From NCBI RefSeq assembly GCF_900182795.1, contig NZ_FXTX01000005.1, positions 16,315 through 80,314 on the forward strand: a stretch of DNA of 64,000 nucleotides, read 5' to 3'. Within the stretch, counting starts at the first letter, position 1, and every line of letters starts with the position of its first letter. The notes under the pieces are model-generated. The model was not told the origin of the DNA and ran no database searches. It was given only the letters and a program-made list of their open reading frames with translations. This DNA is from Venenivibrio stagnispumantis. GTDB lineage: Bacteria > Aquificota > Aquificia > Aquificales > Hydrogenothermaceae. A program made the position numbers and the translations under genes. Positions 8,279 to 17,389 of the stretch are shown piece after piece.

Positions 8279-9541
8279 ATGAAAAAATTTTTTATTCCTC
8301 TTTTATCTGTGTGTTATCTTTCTTATGGGATAACAATTGATGAAGCTGTAAAAAAAGCTTTGGAAAATAACCTTGATATAAAAAATCAAGTTATAAATGA
8401 AAAAATAGCAGAAGAAGGAATTAAAAAATCAGAGGCCACCAGATTTGGAAAATTAGATATATTTGCAAATTATATAGATTATAACTCAAGAAGAGTTGTT
8501 GCTCCTTTATCTCCACCGATAAATCCACAAAATTTAAAAGGCTCAAGAGATATATTTATTCCCGGCATAAATTATACTATCCCTCTTTTTACCGGATTTA
8601 ATATAGAAAATCAGATAGAAATATCCAAACTAAATCAAAAATTAGAAAGTGTTAGAACAAATCTAACAAAAAATGAAATAGCTTTTAATGTTCGTTCAGT
8701 TTATTTAAAAATTTTAACCTTAAAAAAACAGCTTCAAGCTATGGAAAATTACAAAGAAGCTGTGGATAAATTATATAATGATATAGAGCAAGCATATAAG
8801 GTTGGAAAGAAACCGGAAGCAGATTTATTAAAAGTTCAATACCAAAAAGAAGCAGTAGAAAGCACTATACAGCAAATAAAAAATAATATAGATACATTAA
8901 ATAAAACATTACAAACATTATTAAATACACAGGAAAATATAGAAGTTGAAGATATAACTTTAAAAGATATAGACCCAAATCTAAATGTAGATACTCTTTT
9001 AAAACAATACTATCAAGATTTATACAGCTATAAAGTTTTAAATCTTCAACAGAAAATCCAAGAAAGTAAAATAAATATAGCTAAATCAGATTATTTTCCA
9101 ACTATTTCTTTAAGCACAATTTACCAAAGAGATATTGGAGGTAGTGTCAATAGGGAAGATTGGCAAATAAGAGTTATGGGTAATTTAACTATTTTTGATT
9201 TTGGAAAAAGAAAAGCTAACCTTCTTGAAGAAAAATTATCATTATCAAAGGTAGATATACAAAAGCAAAAACTTCTTTTAGACAAAGAAAAACAATTAAC
9301 AGATGCATTAAATCAGATAAAAACTGCTGATTTTAAAGTAAAAGCGACAGAAAAACAGCTAAAATATGCAATAGAAGTTGAAAGAGTAGAAAGATTAAAA
9401 TATGATGAAGGTGTTTCATCTCTTTATGATTACCTTTATGCCCAAAGCCAAAGATATATAACGGAAGCCTCTTACTATGAAGATATTTATGAAAAACAAA
9501 GAGCAATCTATTATCTATATTATGTATTAGAAAAAATTTAA
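8279..9541 (+). CDS. TolC-family outer-membrane efflux protein
   Basis: The 420-residue protein has a signal peptide (about residues 1-17, Lys-Lys then a hydrophobic run) and the repeated alpha-helical architecture of TolC-type outer-membrane factors, with two halves each starting with long coiled segments (about 60-200 and 260-410). It forms the outer-membrane duct of a tripartite pump. A GGTGAG ribosome site lies very close to the ATG. It is the first gene of an operon with the membrane fusion protein and RND pump that follow at 13 bases and then with a 4-base overlap. Substrate (metal, drug, solvent) cannot be read from this gene. Confidence 0.88.
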   Translation: MKKFFIPLLSVCYLSYGITIDEAVKKALENNLDIKNQVINEKIAEEGIKKSEATRFGKLDIFANYIDYNSRRVVAPLSPPINPQNLKGSRDIFIPGINYTIPLFTGFNIENQIEISKLNQKLESVRTNLTKNEIAFNVRSVYLKILTLKKQLQAMENYKEAVDKLYNDIEQAYKVGKKPEADLLKVQYQKEAVESTIQQIKNNIDTLNKTLQTLLNTQENIEVEDITLKDIDPNLNVDTLLKQYYQDLYSYKVLNLQQKIQESKINIAKSDYFPTISLSTIYQRDIGGSVNREDWQIRVMGNLTIFDFGKRKANLLEEKLSLSKVDIQKQKLLLDKEKQLTDALNQIKTADFKVKATEKQLKYAIEVERVERLKYDEGVSSLYDYLYAQSQRYITEASYYEDIYEKQRAIYYLYYVLEKI

Positions 9542-9554
9542 TGGAGTAGAAGAT

Positions 9555-10751
9555 ATGGAAAAGTCAAAGATTTTAAGAATTTTAATTATCTTATTGGTGG
9601 TTTTCTTGATAGCTTTTTCTGCAATATATGTTCTGAAAAAAAGAAAACAAGAAATCAGTAATCTTCAAACTCCACAAGAGCCTGAATATGTTGTTTCCGG
9701 TGCCATTGTAAAAAAAGGAGAAATTTATGACAAAAAGAAATATCTTGGAGAGATAGTTCCTGTAAATGAAGTTGAAATCTCTACAAAAATTCCCGGATAT
9801 ATTGAAAAAGTTTATGTAAATGAAGGAGATTTAGTAAAAAAAGGACAATTGGTTGTTAGTGTTGATGATACGGAAGCTAAACTTACCATTGATAATCTAA
9901 AAATAAATCAGGAAGAAGCAATAAATCAGCTAAATAGCTTACAAGAATCTTTAAAATCTGCTCAAGCAAATTATGAATTTGCAAAAACAAATTTTGAAAG
10001 AGATAAAAGATTATTTGAAGGTAAAGCAATATCAGAAATCCAATATCTGCAATCTAAAACCCAGTATGAAACAGCAAAAGCAAATGTAGAAGCAATTAAA
10101 TCAAATATAGAAGCATTGAAAAATAAAGTTAAATCAGTAGAAAAGCAAATTGAGATAGCTACTGACAATCTGAAATATTTAAATATATATAGTGATATAG
10201 ATGGAATAGTAAGTAGAGTTCTTTTAAGGGAAGGAAATATGGCACTTACCGGAAAACCTATTCTAAAAATACAATCCTTGGATAATAAGATTCTAGTTAA
10301 ATTTCCAAAAGAATATGTTGGAAAAATTAAAGAAAATGATATTGCAATAGTTGATTTTAATGGTGTCAAACAAGAATTAAAGATATCAAAAATTTACCCT
10401 TCTGCCGATGAGAATAATCTTGCTGTTGCAGAGATATATCTTGGAAAATTACCGGAAAATACAATCTCAAACTCATTTATAAATGTATCGGTTATTACAG
10501 GAAAAGTAGAAGGGCTATTAGTTCCGAAAAATGCAGTTTTAGAAATGACAAATGGAACTTTTGTAGTTGTGAATAAAAATGGTATATTTACAAAAATTCC
10601 GGTAAAAGTAATAGCTTCTGATGAAGAAAATGCAGTTATTGAAGGTGATATACCGGAAGGAACTCCTGTTGCAGTAGGTATGGAAAATAAACTTAGATTA
10701 CTTACAATGGGCAAAAAAGGAAAAATCCTTTTGGAAGGTGGAAATAAATGA
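9555..10751 (+). CDS. RND efflux periplasmic adaptor (membrane fusion protein)
   Basis: A 398-residue HlyD/AcrA-type adaptor. The N-terminus carries one membrane anchor (about residues 8-26), followed by a lipoyl half-motif (GEIVPVNEVEISTKIPGYIEKVY), a long alpha-helical hairpin (about 105-210) and a second lipoyl half with DGIVSRVLLREGNM, then beta-barrel domains. The adaptor bridges the pump and the outer-membrane duct. The last four bases overlap the RND gene, showing tight coupling. No lipobox is seen, so it is anchored by the membrane segment. Confidence 0.9.
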   Translation: MEKSKILRILIILLVVFLIAFSAIYVLKKRKQEISNLQTPQEPEYVVSGAIVKKGEIYDKKKYLGEIVPVNEVEISTKIPGYIEKVYVNEGDLVKKGQLVVSVDDTEAKLTIDNLKINQEEAINQLNSLQESLKSAQANYEFAKTNFERDKRLFEGKAISEIQYLQSKTQYETAKANVEAIKSNIEALKNKVKSVEKQIEIATDNLKYLNIYSDIDGIVSRVLLREGNMALTGKPILKIQSLDNKILVKFPKEYVGKIKENDIAIVDFNGVKQELKISKIYPSADENNLAVAEIYLGKLPENTISNSFINVSVITGKVEGLLVPKNAVLEMTNGTFVVVNKNGIFTKIPVKVIASDEENAVIEGDIPEGTPVAVGMENKLRLLTMGKKGKILLEGGNK

Positions 10752-13700
10752 ATCAAAATTTAATAACTTTTGTATTAAAAAGACCTCACTTTGTCCTTTC
10801 TGTATTATTTGCATTAACTATTCTTGGAATAATAGGATTTTTTAATATCAAACAAAAACTTTTTCCGGATGCAGATAGACCTCAAATTGCAGTTGTAGTT
10901 ATTGAACATGGTGCTTCTGCAAAAGATATGGCAGATAATGTAGCAAATCCAATAGAAAGAAGATTATATACAATAGATAGAGTAAGAAGAGTTTTTTCTA
11001 CATCAAAAGATGAAGTGGCAGTTATTACAGCAGAGTTTGACTATGATAAAGATTTAGGGGAAGCGGCTACCGATGTTGCCAATGAATTATCTAAAATAAA
11101 ATCTCAACTTCCGAAGGATATAGAAGACCCACAAATATATAAAATATCTTCTGCAACTCCACCGGCTATTGTTTTATCAGTTTATCCTAAAGATAAATCT
11201 ATAGATTTAGCAGATGTTAGACAGATAGCAGAAAATCAAATAAAAAATGAGATTTTAAAATTAAGCTCTGTTGCAAATGTTGATGTTTTTGGTGGCTATC
11301 AAAAAGAAGTATTTATTGAGATAGATAAAGATAAACTAAATGAACATAATCTATCTTTACCTTTTGTGTTATATAAAATTAAAGAAACAAATGCAGATTT
11401 ACCAATTGGATTTATAATAAATCAAAATGGAGAATTCCTTCTAAAATCTCTTAATAAAGCAACTACCCTTGAACAACTAAAAAATATTCAGATAACAAAA
11501 GATATAAAACTTTCGGATATTGCAAAAATAAAATATGATTATTATGAAAATAATTCTCTTTATTATGGTAATGGTAAACCGGCTATAGCCCTTGCAGTCC
11601 AAAGACAACCTACCGGAGATACTCTTAGAACAATTGATGAAGTAAAATCTATAATACCTAAGCTCCAAAAGGAATTTCCTGAGCTTGGATTTGAGATTAC
11701 AGATTCACAGGAAAAGATAATCAGATTAAGTAATCTAAATATGATAGAGGCTTTAAGAGATGCTATCATAATGACAGCAATTGTCATATTTTTCTTCCTT
11801 TCAAATTTAAGACAGATGATTATTGCAGGTTTATCAATTCCTTTTGTTTATGGTATAACCATTGCAATAATGTGGCTTCTTGGAATGGAATTTAATATTG
11901 TAACACTTACCGGTATTATCTTAGCTTTGGGTATGCTTGTTGATGATGCTGTTGTTGTTTTAGAAAATATTGAGAGACATTTATATGAATTAAAAGAACC
12001 TACCAAAGAAGCAGTTATAAATGGAACAAAAGAAGTTGTGTTTGCAGTTTTATCCGGTACAATAGCCACATCTGTTGTTTTAATACCACTTTTATTTGTA
12101 GGTGATTATCCTCAATATATATTTAGACCTCTTGCAGGAACACTTTTAATTGCAGTTATCATATCTTTCTTTGTCTCTATAACATTTATTCCACTTATTG
12201 CTCCTTATTTACTGAAAAAAGATAACTCAAAAAATAAATTAGAAAGTGTTGTTTATAGAATATCTGAAGCAATAATAACACCTTTAAAAAATCTTTATGT
12301 AACTGCCGTTTCTTTTGTTTTTAAAAGAAAATTTCTGGCAAGACCTTATTTTGTATTTATCATTATGATGTTTATTGTTAGTTTAAAAATAATTTTACCA
12401 ACAATTGGAAGAGAAATAATGCCTCCTATGGATACAGGAATAGTAAAAGGAGATATAGTTGCAGATAGTAATCTTTCTATATATCAGGTGGAAGATATAG
12501 TTAAAAAAATCTCTGAAATGCTTAAAAATGATAAAAGGGTTGAGATGGTATCAATAGCTGTTGGTTCAGAACCGGGTGTATTTACAATGGGCTCCGGTAA
12601 AACAACACAAAATATAAGCATTACAATCCATTATGTAGATAGATTCCACAGAAAAGAAGATATTTGGAGCATAGAAAGAGAACTATCAAAAAAAATAAGA
12701 GAAATTCCAAATATAAAATATGTTAGTATTTATGATTATGGTGCTACTCCTTTATCTACTGTAAGGGCAAATCTTGATGTTATGGTCAGCGGTGATGACT
12801 TAAAAACTCTTGATAAAATAGCAAATAACATTATGGAAAAAACATATCAAGTTAAAGGAATAAAATCTGTTTCAAGAAGTTGGGATTATGATAAAATTAC
12901 ATATAATCTGAAAATAGATTATGCTCTTGCTTCTTTTTATGGTATAACACCATTTGATGTAGCAAGCCAGTTAAGCACAAAAATTAGAGGTTCTGTTATA
13001 TCCTTTTATAATATACCTAATGAAAAATCTCTTAATGTGAGGGTGGTATATAACAAAGAAAATAGAGATTCCTTACTTGATTTAGACTCATATTATATAA
13101 CCACACCAAAAGGAAATATTCCTTTATCTGCAGTTGCTAAAATTGAAAAAAATATAGAGCCAACGGTAATCACAAGGGAAGGATTAAATTATACCGTTGA
13201 TATCTTAGGATACAGAGAAAAAGCCGCTATATCTCATATAATGGAAAGTTTTAAAGAAGTTATGGAGAAATCAAAAGTGAAACTTCCACCGGGATATGAA
13301 ATTTCTCAAGAAGGCGATGTTAAAGAGATGATGGATTCTATGGGTAGAATGTTAAAAGCCATAGGAATTGGTATAATTCTTTTATTCTTTGCTCTTGTTC
13401 CTCCATTTCGTTCTTTCTCTGCTCCTATTGCAGTTATATTTGCAGTTCCGCTTTCTGTTATCGGAGCATCCTGGGCTATACTTATAATGGGATATCATCA
13501 ATCAATGCCGGGACTTATGGGTATTGTATTATTAGCCGGTATAATAACAAAAAACTCAATTCTTTTAATTGATTTTATAAATGATGCATTATCAAAAGGA
13601 AAAGATATAGAAACTGCCATATTGGATAGTATAAAAATTAGAACAAGACCTGTTTTAATGACTGCATTTGGAACTTCTGTTGGAATGATACCAATTGCCC

Positions 13701-13855
13701 TTGGATGGGCTCTCGGACTTGAAAGGCTTGCACCTCTTGGAGCGGTTGCAATAGGAGGATTAATTATAGGAACATTCTTAACCCTTATTTATGTTCCTCT
13801 TCTTTATTATTTCTTTTATAAAATAAAATCAAAATTCGGCTTTGCAGGAGGATAA
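10748..13855 (+). CDS. RND family efflux transporter permease
   Basis: The 1035-residue inner-membrane pump has the duplicated RND plan: helix 1 at about 15-35, a large periplasmic loop, a block of helices from about 335, a second large loop and a final helix block from about 870. The proton-relay motif GMLVDDAVVVLENIER (AcrB Asp407-Asp408 equivalent) is intact, which favours the HAE1 (organic or amphiphilic substrate) branch over the heavy-metal CzcA branch, whose motif is different. The divergent relatives make the substrate uncertain. It ends two bases before the flavoprotein gene, so that cluster may be co-transcribed. Confidence 0.9.
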   Translation: MNQNLITFVLKRPHFVLSVLFALTILGIIGFFNIKQKLFPDADRPQIAVVVIEHGASAKDMADNVANPIERRLYTIDRVRRVFSTSKDEVAVITAEFDYDKDLGEAATDVANELSKIKSQLPKDIEDPQIYKISSATPPAIVLSVYPKDKSIDLADVRQIAENQIKNEILKLSSVANVDVFGGYQKEVFIEIDKDKLNEHNLSLPFVLYKIKETNADLPIGFIINQNGEFLLKSLNKATTLEQLKNIQITKDIKLSDIAKIKYDYYENNSLYYGNGKPAIALAVQRQPTGDTLRTIDEVKSIIPKLQKEFPELGFEITDSQEKIIRLSNLNMIEALRDAIIMTAIVIFFFLSNLRQMIIAGLSIPFVYGITIAIMWLLGMEFNIVTLTGIILALGMLVDDAVVVLENIERHLYELKEPTKEAVINGTKEVVFAVLSGTIATSVVLIPLLFVGDYPQYIFRPLAGTLLIAVIISFFVSITFIPLIAPYLLKKDNSKNKLESVVYRISEAIITPLKNLYVTAVSFVFKRKFLARPYFVFIIMMFIVSLKIILPTIGREIMPPMDTGIVKGDIVADSNLSIYQVEDIVKKISEMLKNDKRVEMVSIAVGSEPGVFTMGSGKTTQNISITIHYVDRFHRKEDIWSIERELSKKIREIPNIKYVSIYDYGATPLSTVRANLDVMVSGDDLKTLDKIANNIMEKTYQVKGIKSVSRSWDYDKITYNLKIDYALASFYGITPFDVASQLSTKIRGSVISFYNIPNEKSLNVRVVYNKENRDSLLDLDSYYITTPKGNIPLSAVAKIEKNIEPTVITREGLNYTVDILGYREKAAISHIMESFKEVMEKSKVKLPPGYEISQEGDVKEMMDSMGRMLKAIGIGIILLFFALVPPFRSFSAPIAVIFAVPLSVIGASWAILIMGYHQSMPGLMGIVLLAGIITKNSILLIDFINDALSKGKDIETAILDSIKIRTRPVLMTAFGTSVGMIPIALGWALGLERLAPLGAVAIGGLIIGTFLTLIYVPLLYYFFYKIKSKFGFAGG

Positions 13856-13857
13856 AA

Positions 13858-15078
13858 ATGAAGAAAAAAATAGTTATCATCGGTGCAGGATTTGGAGGAT
13901 TAAGAGTCCTTTATAATTTGGAAAAATATAAGGACAAGTTTGATTTTACAGTGATTAATAAAACAGATTATTCTTTGGAGCGTCCGGCTTTACCTGAAGT
14001 TGCTATTGAGGGAAAACCTGTTTCTAAAGCACAGATAAAAATAAAAGATTATTTAGAAAAAAAAGGCATTAACTTTAAACTTGGAGAAGTTAAAGAAATA
14101 AAGCCAGAAAGAAATGAGGTTATAGTAGATGAAGAAATTATACCTTATGACTATTTAATTATTGCTACCGGTTCAATAAAAGATTATGATTCAATAAAAG
14201 GATACAGAGAATATGGATACTCTGTTTGTGATGATAAAGAGGCTTCAAAACTTTATGAAAGATTGAAAACCTTTGAAGGTGGTAATGTAGTTGTAGGTGC
14301 TGCAAGAAGTTATTTTGGTCATGTGGTAGAAGCACCTGATTTAAAAGCTCCCTGTGAAGGTCCTGTTGGAGAAGTTATGTTTATGATAGACCATAGATTA
14401 AGAAAAGAAGGTAAGAGAGAAAAAAGTAGTATAAATGTTTTTACTCCCGGAGAAATATTTTTTGAAGACGTTGGAGATAACCCCAGAAATACGGTAGGAA
14501 AATTCATGGAAGAAAGAGGCATAAAACTCCATCTAAATAAAGAACTTGTAGAAATTACAGATAAAGAAGTAATATTTAAAGATGGAAGTAGTTTACCTTG
14601 CGATTTAGCCATTATAATTGCACCATATAAAGCACCGGATTTTATAAAAGAATCCGGTCTTGGAGATGATATGGGATGGGTTCCTACAGATAGAACGATG
14701 AAACACATAAAATATGACAATATATATGCAGTTGGAGATGTTAATGCTTTAGCACAGCCAAAACTTGGACATATAGCAGTTATGCAAGCAGATGTTGCGT
14801 CCTCTGCAATAGAAAAACAAGAAGGATTAACAGATGAAATAAAGCCATTTAAACCGGAAGTATTTTGTATTATGAATATGGGTGGTTTTGAAGCAACATT
14901 AATTTTATCAAATGCTCTTTATGAAAATGAGTATGATATTGCATGGCATTCTCCGATAGCAAAATTGATGAAAATTAGTTTTGATGAAGAATATTATTAT
15001 GCTCACGGTAAATTACCACCTGATTTTATGATAGAAATAAGTAATTATTTAATAAAAAAACTTTTTGGAGGTAAGTAA
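13858..15078 (+). CDS. Sulfide:quinone oxidoreductase-like FAD-dependent oxidoreductase
   Basis: A 406-residue two-dinucleotide-fold flavoprotein: FAD motif IVIIGAGFGGLRVLYNL at the N-terminus, the second FAD motif YLIIATGS (about 99-106) and AVGDVNALA (about 291). Cysteines lie at 124, 166 and 337, close in spacing to the three functional cysteines of Aquificota sulfide:quinone oxidoreductase, and the C-terminal ISNYLIKKLFG resembles an amphipathic membrane-binding helix. These favour sulfide oxidation with electron delivery to quinone. It is not a close textbook SQR (no clear GPxxEF segment), so an NDH-2-like or persulfide-linked role remains possible. RND permease lies 2 bases upstream. 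Confidence 0.7.
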   Translation: MKKKIVIIGAGFGGLRVLYNLEKYKDKFDFTVINKTDYSLERPALPEVAIEGKPVSKAQIKIKDYLEKKGINFKLGEVKEIKPERNEVIVDEEIIPYDYLIIATGSIKDYDSIKGYREYGYSVCDDKEASKLYERLKTFEGGNVVVGAARSYFGHVVEAPDLKAPCEGPVGEVMFMIDHRLRKEGKREKSSINVFTPGEIFFEDVGDNPRNTVGKFMEERGIKLHLNKELVEITDKEVIFKDGSSLPCDLAIIIAPYKAPDFIKESGLGDDMGWVPTDRTMKHIKYDNIYAVGDVNALAQPKLGHIAVMQADVASSAIEKQEGLTDEIKPFKPEVFCIMNMGGFEATLILSNALYENEYDIAWHSPIAKLMKISFDEEYYYAHGKLPPDFMIEISNYLIKKLFGGK

Positions 15079-15079
15079 A

Positions 15080-15463
15080 ATGTCAAATCAAATGCCAACT
15101 GTAGAACAGATTTTAGAAATGATGGCTAAAAAATTAGGAGGTAAAGAAAATATTCCGGAAGCGATAGTTTATGCAAAAGATGTTGCTCCTGATATTGTTC
15201 AGCAAATAGCCATGTCATCAAAACAAAGTGTAAATGATGAAAATTCACCATTTGACCCAAAAACTGCAAATTTAATATATTTAGCAGCTGCACTTGCAAT
15301 GAAAGATGAGGAATGTATAAAAGCAACTTTAAATGCAGCATTAACATTTGGAACTACAAAAGAAGAGCTTTTATATGTAGTAAAAATTGTAAGACATGCT
15401 GCAAATAATGGAATAATCGGAGCAGCAACACCAATATTTAAAGCATTGGCTGAAAATAAATAA
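15080..15463 (+). CDS. Carboxymuconolactone decarboxylase/AhpD-like protein, 127 aa
   Basis: The start is set at ATG 15080, 7 bases after a GGAGGT ribosome site (15067-15072); an upstream in-frame TTG would lie inside that site. The all-helical protein has the AhpD/CMD-like core (about residues 48-125: NLIYLAAALAMKDEECIKATLNAAL, then a VVKIVRHAANN helix). The redox CxxC of AhpD is absent; only one cysteine is present, so peroxidase activity is unlikely. It sits one base after the flavoprotein stop, suggesting a joint role in sulfur or redox metabolism. The C-terminus GAATPIFKAL has a decayed copy at 15664-15726. Confidence 0.7.
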   Translation: MSNQMPTVEQILEMMAKKLGGKENIPEAIVYAKDVAPDIVQQIAMSSKQSVNDENSPFDPKTANLIYLAAALAMKDEECIKATLNAALTFGTTKEELLYVVKIVRHAANNGIIGAATPIFKALAENK

Positions 15464-15477
15464 GGAGGTGAAAGAAA

Positions 15478-15663
15478 ATGTTAGATTTAAAATTAAATGA
15501 ACTTATGATGGAAACAAAACTTGCTCTAAAACTAGGTAAAATTGACACTGCAAAAAAGCACGCTCAGGAAATCATAGATTACATTAATGAGAAAAATTTA
15601 AAAGGTTTGCCTTATGACAAAGCTAAGTATTTTGCAGAAGTAGTTTTAGAAATAGAAGAATAA
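15478..15663 (+). CDS. Small hypothetical protein, 61 aa
   Basis: A short helical protein (MLDLKLNELMMETKLALKLG then IDTAKKHAQEIIDYIN) with a strong AAGGAGGTG ribosome site 14 bases after the CMD-like gene. No family is recognised. Translation is likely because of the ribosome site, the position in the operon and the coding-like composition. The same frame, read past its TAA, continues into 18 residues resembling the end of the CMD-like protein, which points to an ancestral deletion or fusion here. Confidence 0.6.
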   Translation: MLDLKLNELMMETKLALKLGKIDTAKKHAQEIIDYINEKNLKGLPYDKAKYFAEVVLEIEE

Positions 15664-15726
15664 TTTTTAAGAATAGTTGGAGTTGCTACTCCTATATTTA
15701 AAACAATTTCAAAAATGGAGGAATAA
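15664..15726 (+). pseudogene. C-terminal remnant of a second CMD-like gene
   Basis: The frame encodes RIVGVATPIFKTISKMEE followed by TAA, matching the C-terminus IIGAATPIFKALAENK of the CMD-like protein 200 bases upstream. Synonymous positions differ, so it is an old paralogue rather than a recent copy. No start or N-terminal part remains. Confidence 0.6.
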
Positions 15727-15778
15727 AAATAAAAAATTATTAACAGTTCGGGGAAAAAGCAAAAAAAGGAACTTCTAA

Positions 15779-15922
15779 AAATATGCATCAAATCAGGAAA
15801 GCTATGAATTTATGGATAGATTAAATAAAAAATATCAAATAAATATATGTGCTATCAAACTTCAAAAAGCTACCGGTAGAAACCTTTTAGCGAGAGGATT
15901 AAGGAGATTATTTGGGAGGTAA
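15779..15922 (+). pseudogene. Possible gene remnant of 47 codons
   Basis: After a TAA at 15776 an open frame of 47 codons ends with ATGRNLLARGLRRLFGR and stop. The end loosely resembles the flavoprotein tail (KKLFGGK) but the rest is unrecognised. There is no proper start or ribosome site. It is probably the 3' end of a decayed gene; chance is possible. Confidence 0.3.
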
Positions 15923-15928
15923 AAATTT

Positions 15929-16576
15929 TTAATATAGATTCCAGAGAGCCTTTACCCCACTTATAATAAATTGAGACGCGATTGCTCCAACTATTAATCC
16001 CATAATCCTTGCAGTAATTTTTATACCAGTTATCCCTAAAAATCTATTTAAAATTACAGCATTTTTTAATGTATAGAATACTGTTAATGAAGAAATAAAA
16101 ATGGATATAATTAGCAATACTAAATCTAATAATGTTGAAACTTCTTCATAAAATACAATTAGTGTAGCAATAACTCCTGGACCAAATAATATAGGTATTC
16201 CAAGAGGAATTATAGATATATCATCTATCTCTTTTGACTCTTCTGTTTTTTCTTCTGAATGATTTGTTTCTGAAATTTTCCCCAAAGCCATATCTAAGGC
16301 AATTTTTAATAAAACAATCCCACCTATAACTTTTATCGAGTCAATATCAATACCAAAAAGTTTAAATATATAATTACCTACAAAAATAGTTAATAAAGAT
16401 GCTATTAATACAGTTAAACTTGCTTTTAAACTAATAGAATGTATTTTTCTTCTTGGAGTGGATAAAGGGATTAGACTTAACATTATAGCAGCTGCTTCTA
16501 TTGGATTCAAAATTGTAAGCAGGCTTATAATGAAATGTAATAATATTTTCATTTCATTTAGAATATTTGTTTCCAT
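15929..16576 (-). CDS. MarC family integral membrane protein
   Basis: The 215-residue protein has six predicted membrane helices and MarC/UPF0056 signatures: LTILNPIEAAAIMLSL near the start, a central acidic hydrophilic loop (about residues 104-117) and PLGIPILFGPGVIATLIV. The function of this family is not established despite the historical name linking it to multiple antibiotic resistance. It is transcribed alone on the minus strand, convergent with the flavoprotein cluster. A GAGGTTGGAG ribosome site precedes the ATG. Confidence 0.88.
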   Translation of the reverse strand: METNILNEMKILLHFIISLLTILNPIEAAAIMLSLIPLSTPRRKIHSISLKASLTVLIASLLTIFVGNYIFKLFGIDIDSIKVIGGIVLLKIALDMALGKISETNHSEEKTEESKEIDDISIIPLGIPILFGPGVIATLIVFYEEVSTLLDLVLLIISIFISSLTVFYTLKNAVILNRFLGITGIKITARIMGLIVGAIASQFIISGVKALWNLY

Positions 16577-16834
16577 AATTTAATTCTCCAACCTCTAAAA
16601 ATGGTAATATAAATATATTTTAACATAAATGGTTTTTTAAGTTTTTTCAAAAAAAAAAGAATGGTATCGTATTTAATAGATGAAAAATTATAAGAAGCTC
16701 CAATGTTTATTTCTCTTTTACCTGTATTTATATTTTATCATCTATTGTGTTGAATACCTTGGGTTAAATATATCTTGTTTTATTCATCTTTATAGCCTAT
16801 AATTATAGATAGCATTATAAATAAGAGGTAAAAA
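16577..16834. other. Divergent intergenic region with two-armed imperfect repeat
   Basis: Space between marC (minus) and the V4R-like gene (plus). ATAGATGA-AAAAT at about 16676-16690 and ATTTTATCATCTAT at about 16732-16745 form an imperfect inverted repeat with a loop of about 45 bases. A plus-strand promoter is listed separately. Nothing else recognisable. Confidence 0.35.
16775..16803 (+). promoter_or_regulatory. Promoter of the V4R-like/hemJ/nadC operon
   Basis: TTGTTT (16775-16780), 17-base spacer, TATAAT (16798-16803), 31 bases before the start codon of the V4R-like gene. The next genes follow at short spacing, so it probably drives hemJ and nadC too. Confidence 0.65.
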
Positions 16835-17368
16835 ATGGCTATTCAGGGTGAAATAAATGAAGAAGTTATATCTACGCTTGTAAATCTTTCCAAAAATATT
16901 CTTGGTGAAAATCTGGTAAATCAGTTATTAAACAATTTAAAATCCAAAGAAGGTACTGAAAATTTATCCGGAAAAGATATAGTTTTCGCTTTTGCTGATA
17001 AAATTCAAGAAATATTTGGTAATAACGGGGGGTATGCTATCATCAGACAACTTGCCAGAGAAGTTACAAAAGTTCTACAGGAAAATAATCCAAGGGAAGA
17101 GTGGGAAGAGTTATTAGAAAAATCTCTTAATACATTTGGATTTGCTCATAAAATAGAAAGAAGCAAAGATGAAGCTTATATCTGTAACTGTGTTTTTTAT
17201 CCGGTATTAAAAGAAAAAGGATATGAACCAATAAAACATAGTGTATGCTGGTTTGGTTTGGGATTTATAGAAGGATTTGTTAGAAAGTTAGAAGAAGATG
17301 TTAAAGGGATTAAATGGGTTGAAAGAGATATACAAAATGAAAAATGTAAATTTATTTATCTACGCTGA
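16835..17368 (+). CDS. V4R-like (hydrocarbon-binding fold) protein, 177 aa
   Basis: The C-terminal half (about residues 115-177) has ICNCVFYPVL, then HSVCWFGLGFIEGFV and WVERDIQNEKCKFIYL, a cysteine and glycine pattern like the V4R (4-vinyl-reductase) domain, which binds small hydrophobic molecules, sometimes with zinc. The N-terminal half is helical and not recognised. Some V4R proteins act in tetrapyrrole vinyl reduction or as sensors; the neighbour hemJ makes a tetrapyrrole link attractive but unproven. The family call is tentative. Confidence 0.5.
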   Translation: MAIQGEINEEVISTLVNLSKNILGENLVNQLLNNLKSKEGTENLSGKDIVFAFADKIQEIFGNNGGYAIIRQLAREVTKVLQENNPREEWEELLEKSLNTFGFAHKIERSKDEAYICNCVFYPVLKEKGYEPIKHSVCWFGLGFIEGFVRKLEEDVKGIKWVERDIQNEKCKFIYLR

Positions 17369-17389
17369 TTAAATATTTTGAGGTTAGAT

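Noticed and set aside
14319..14720. 133-codon minus-strand frame opposite the flavoprotein
   Set aside because: Composition follows the real gene in reverse; no start signals.
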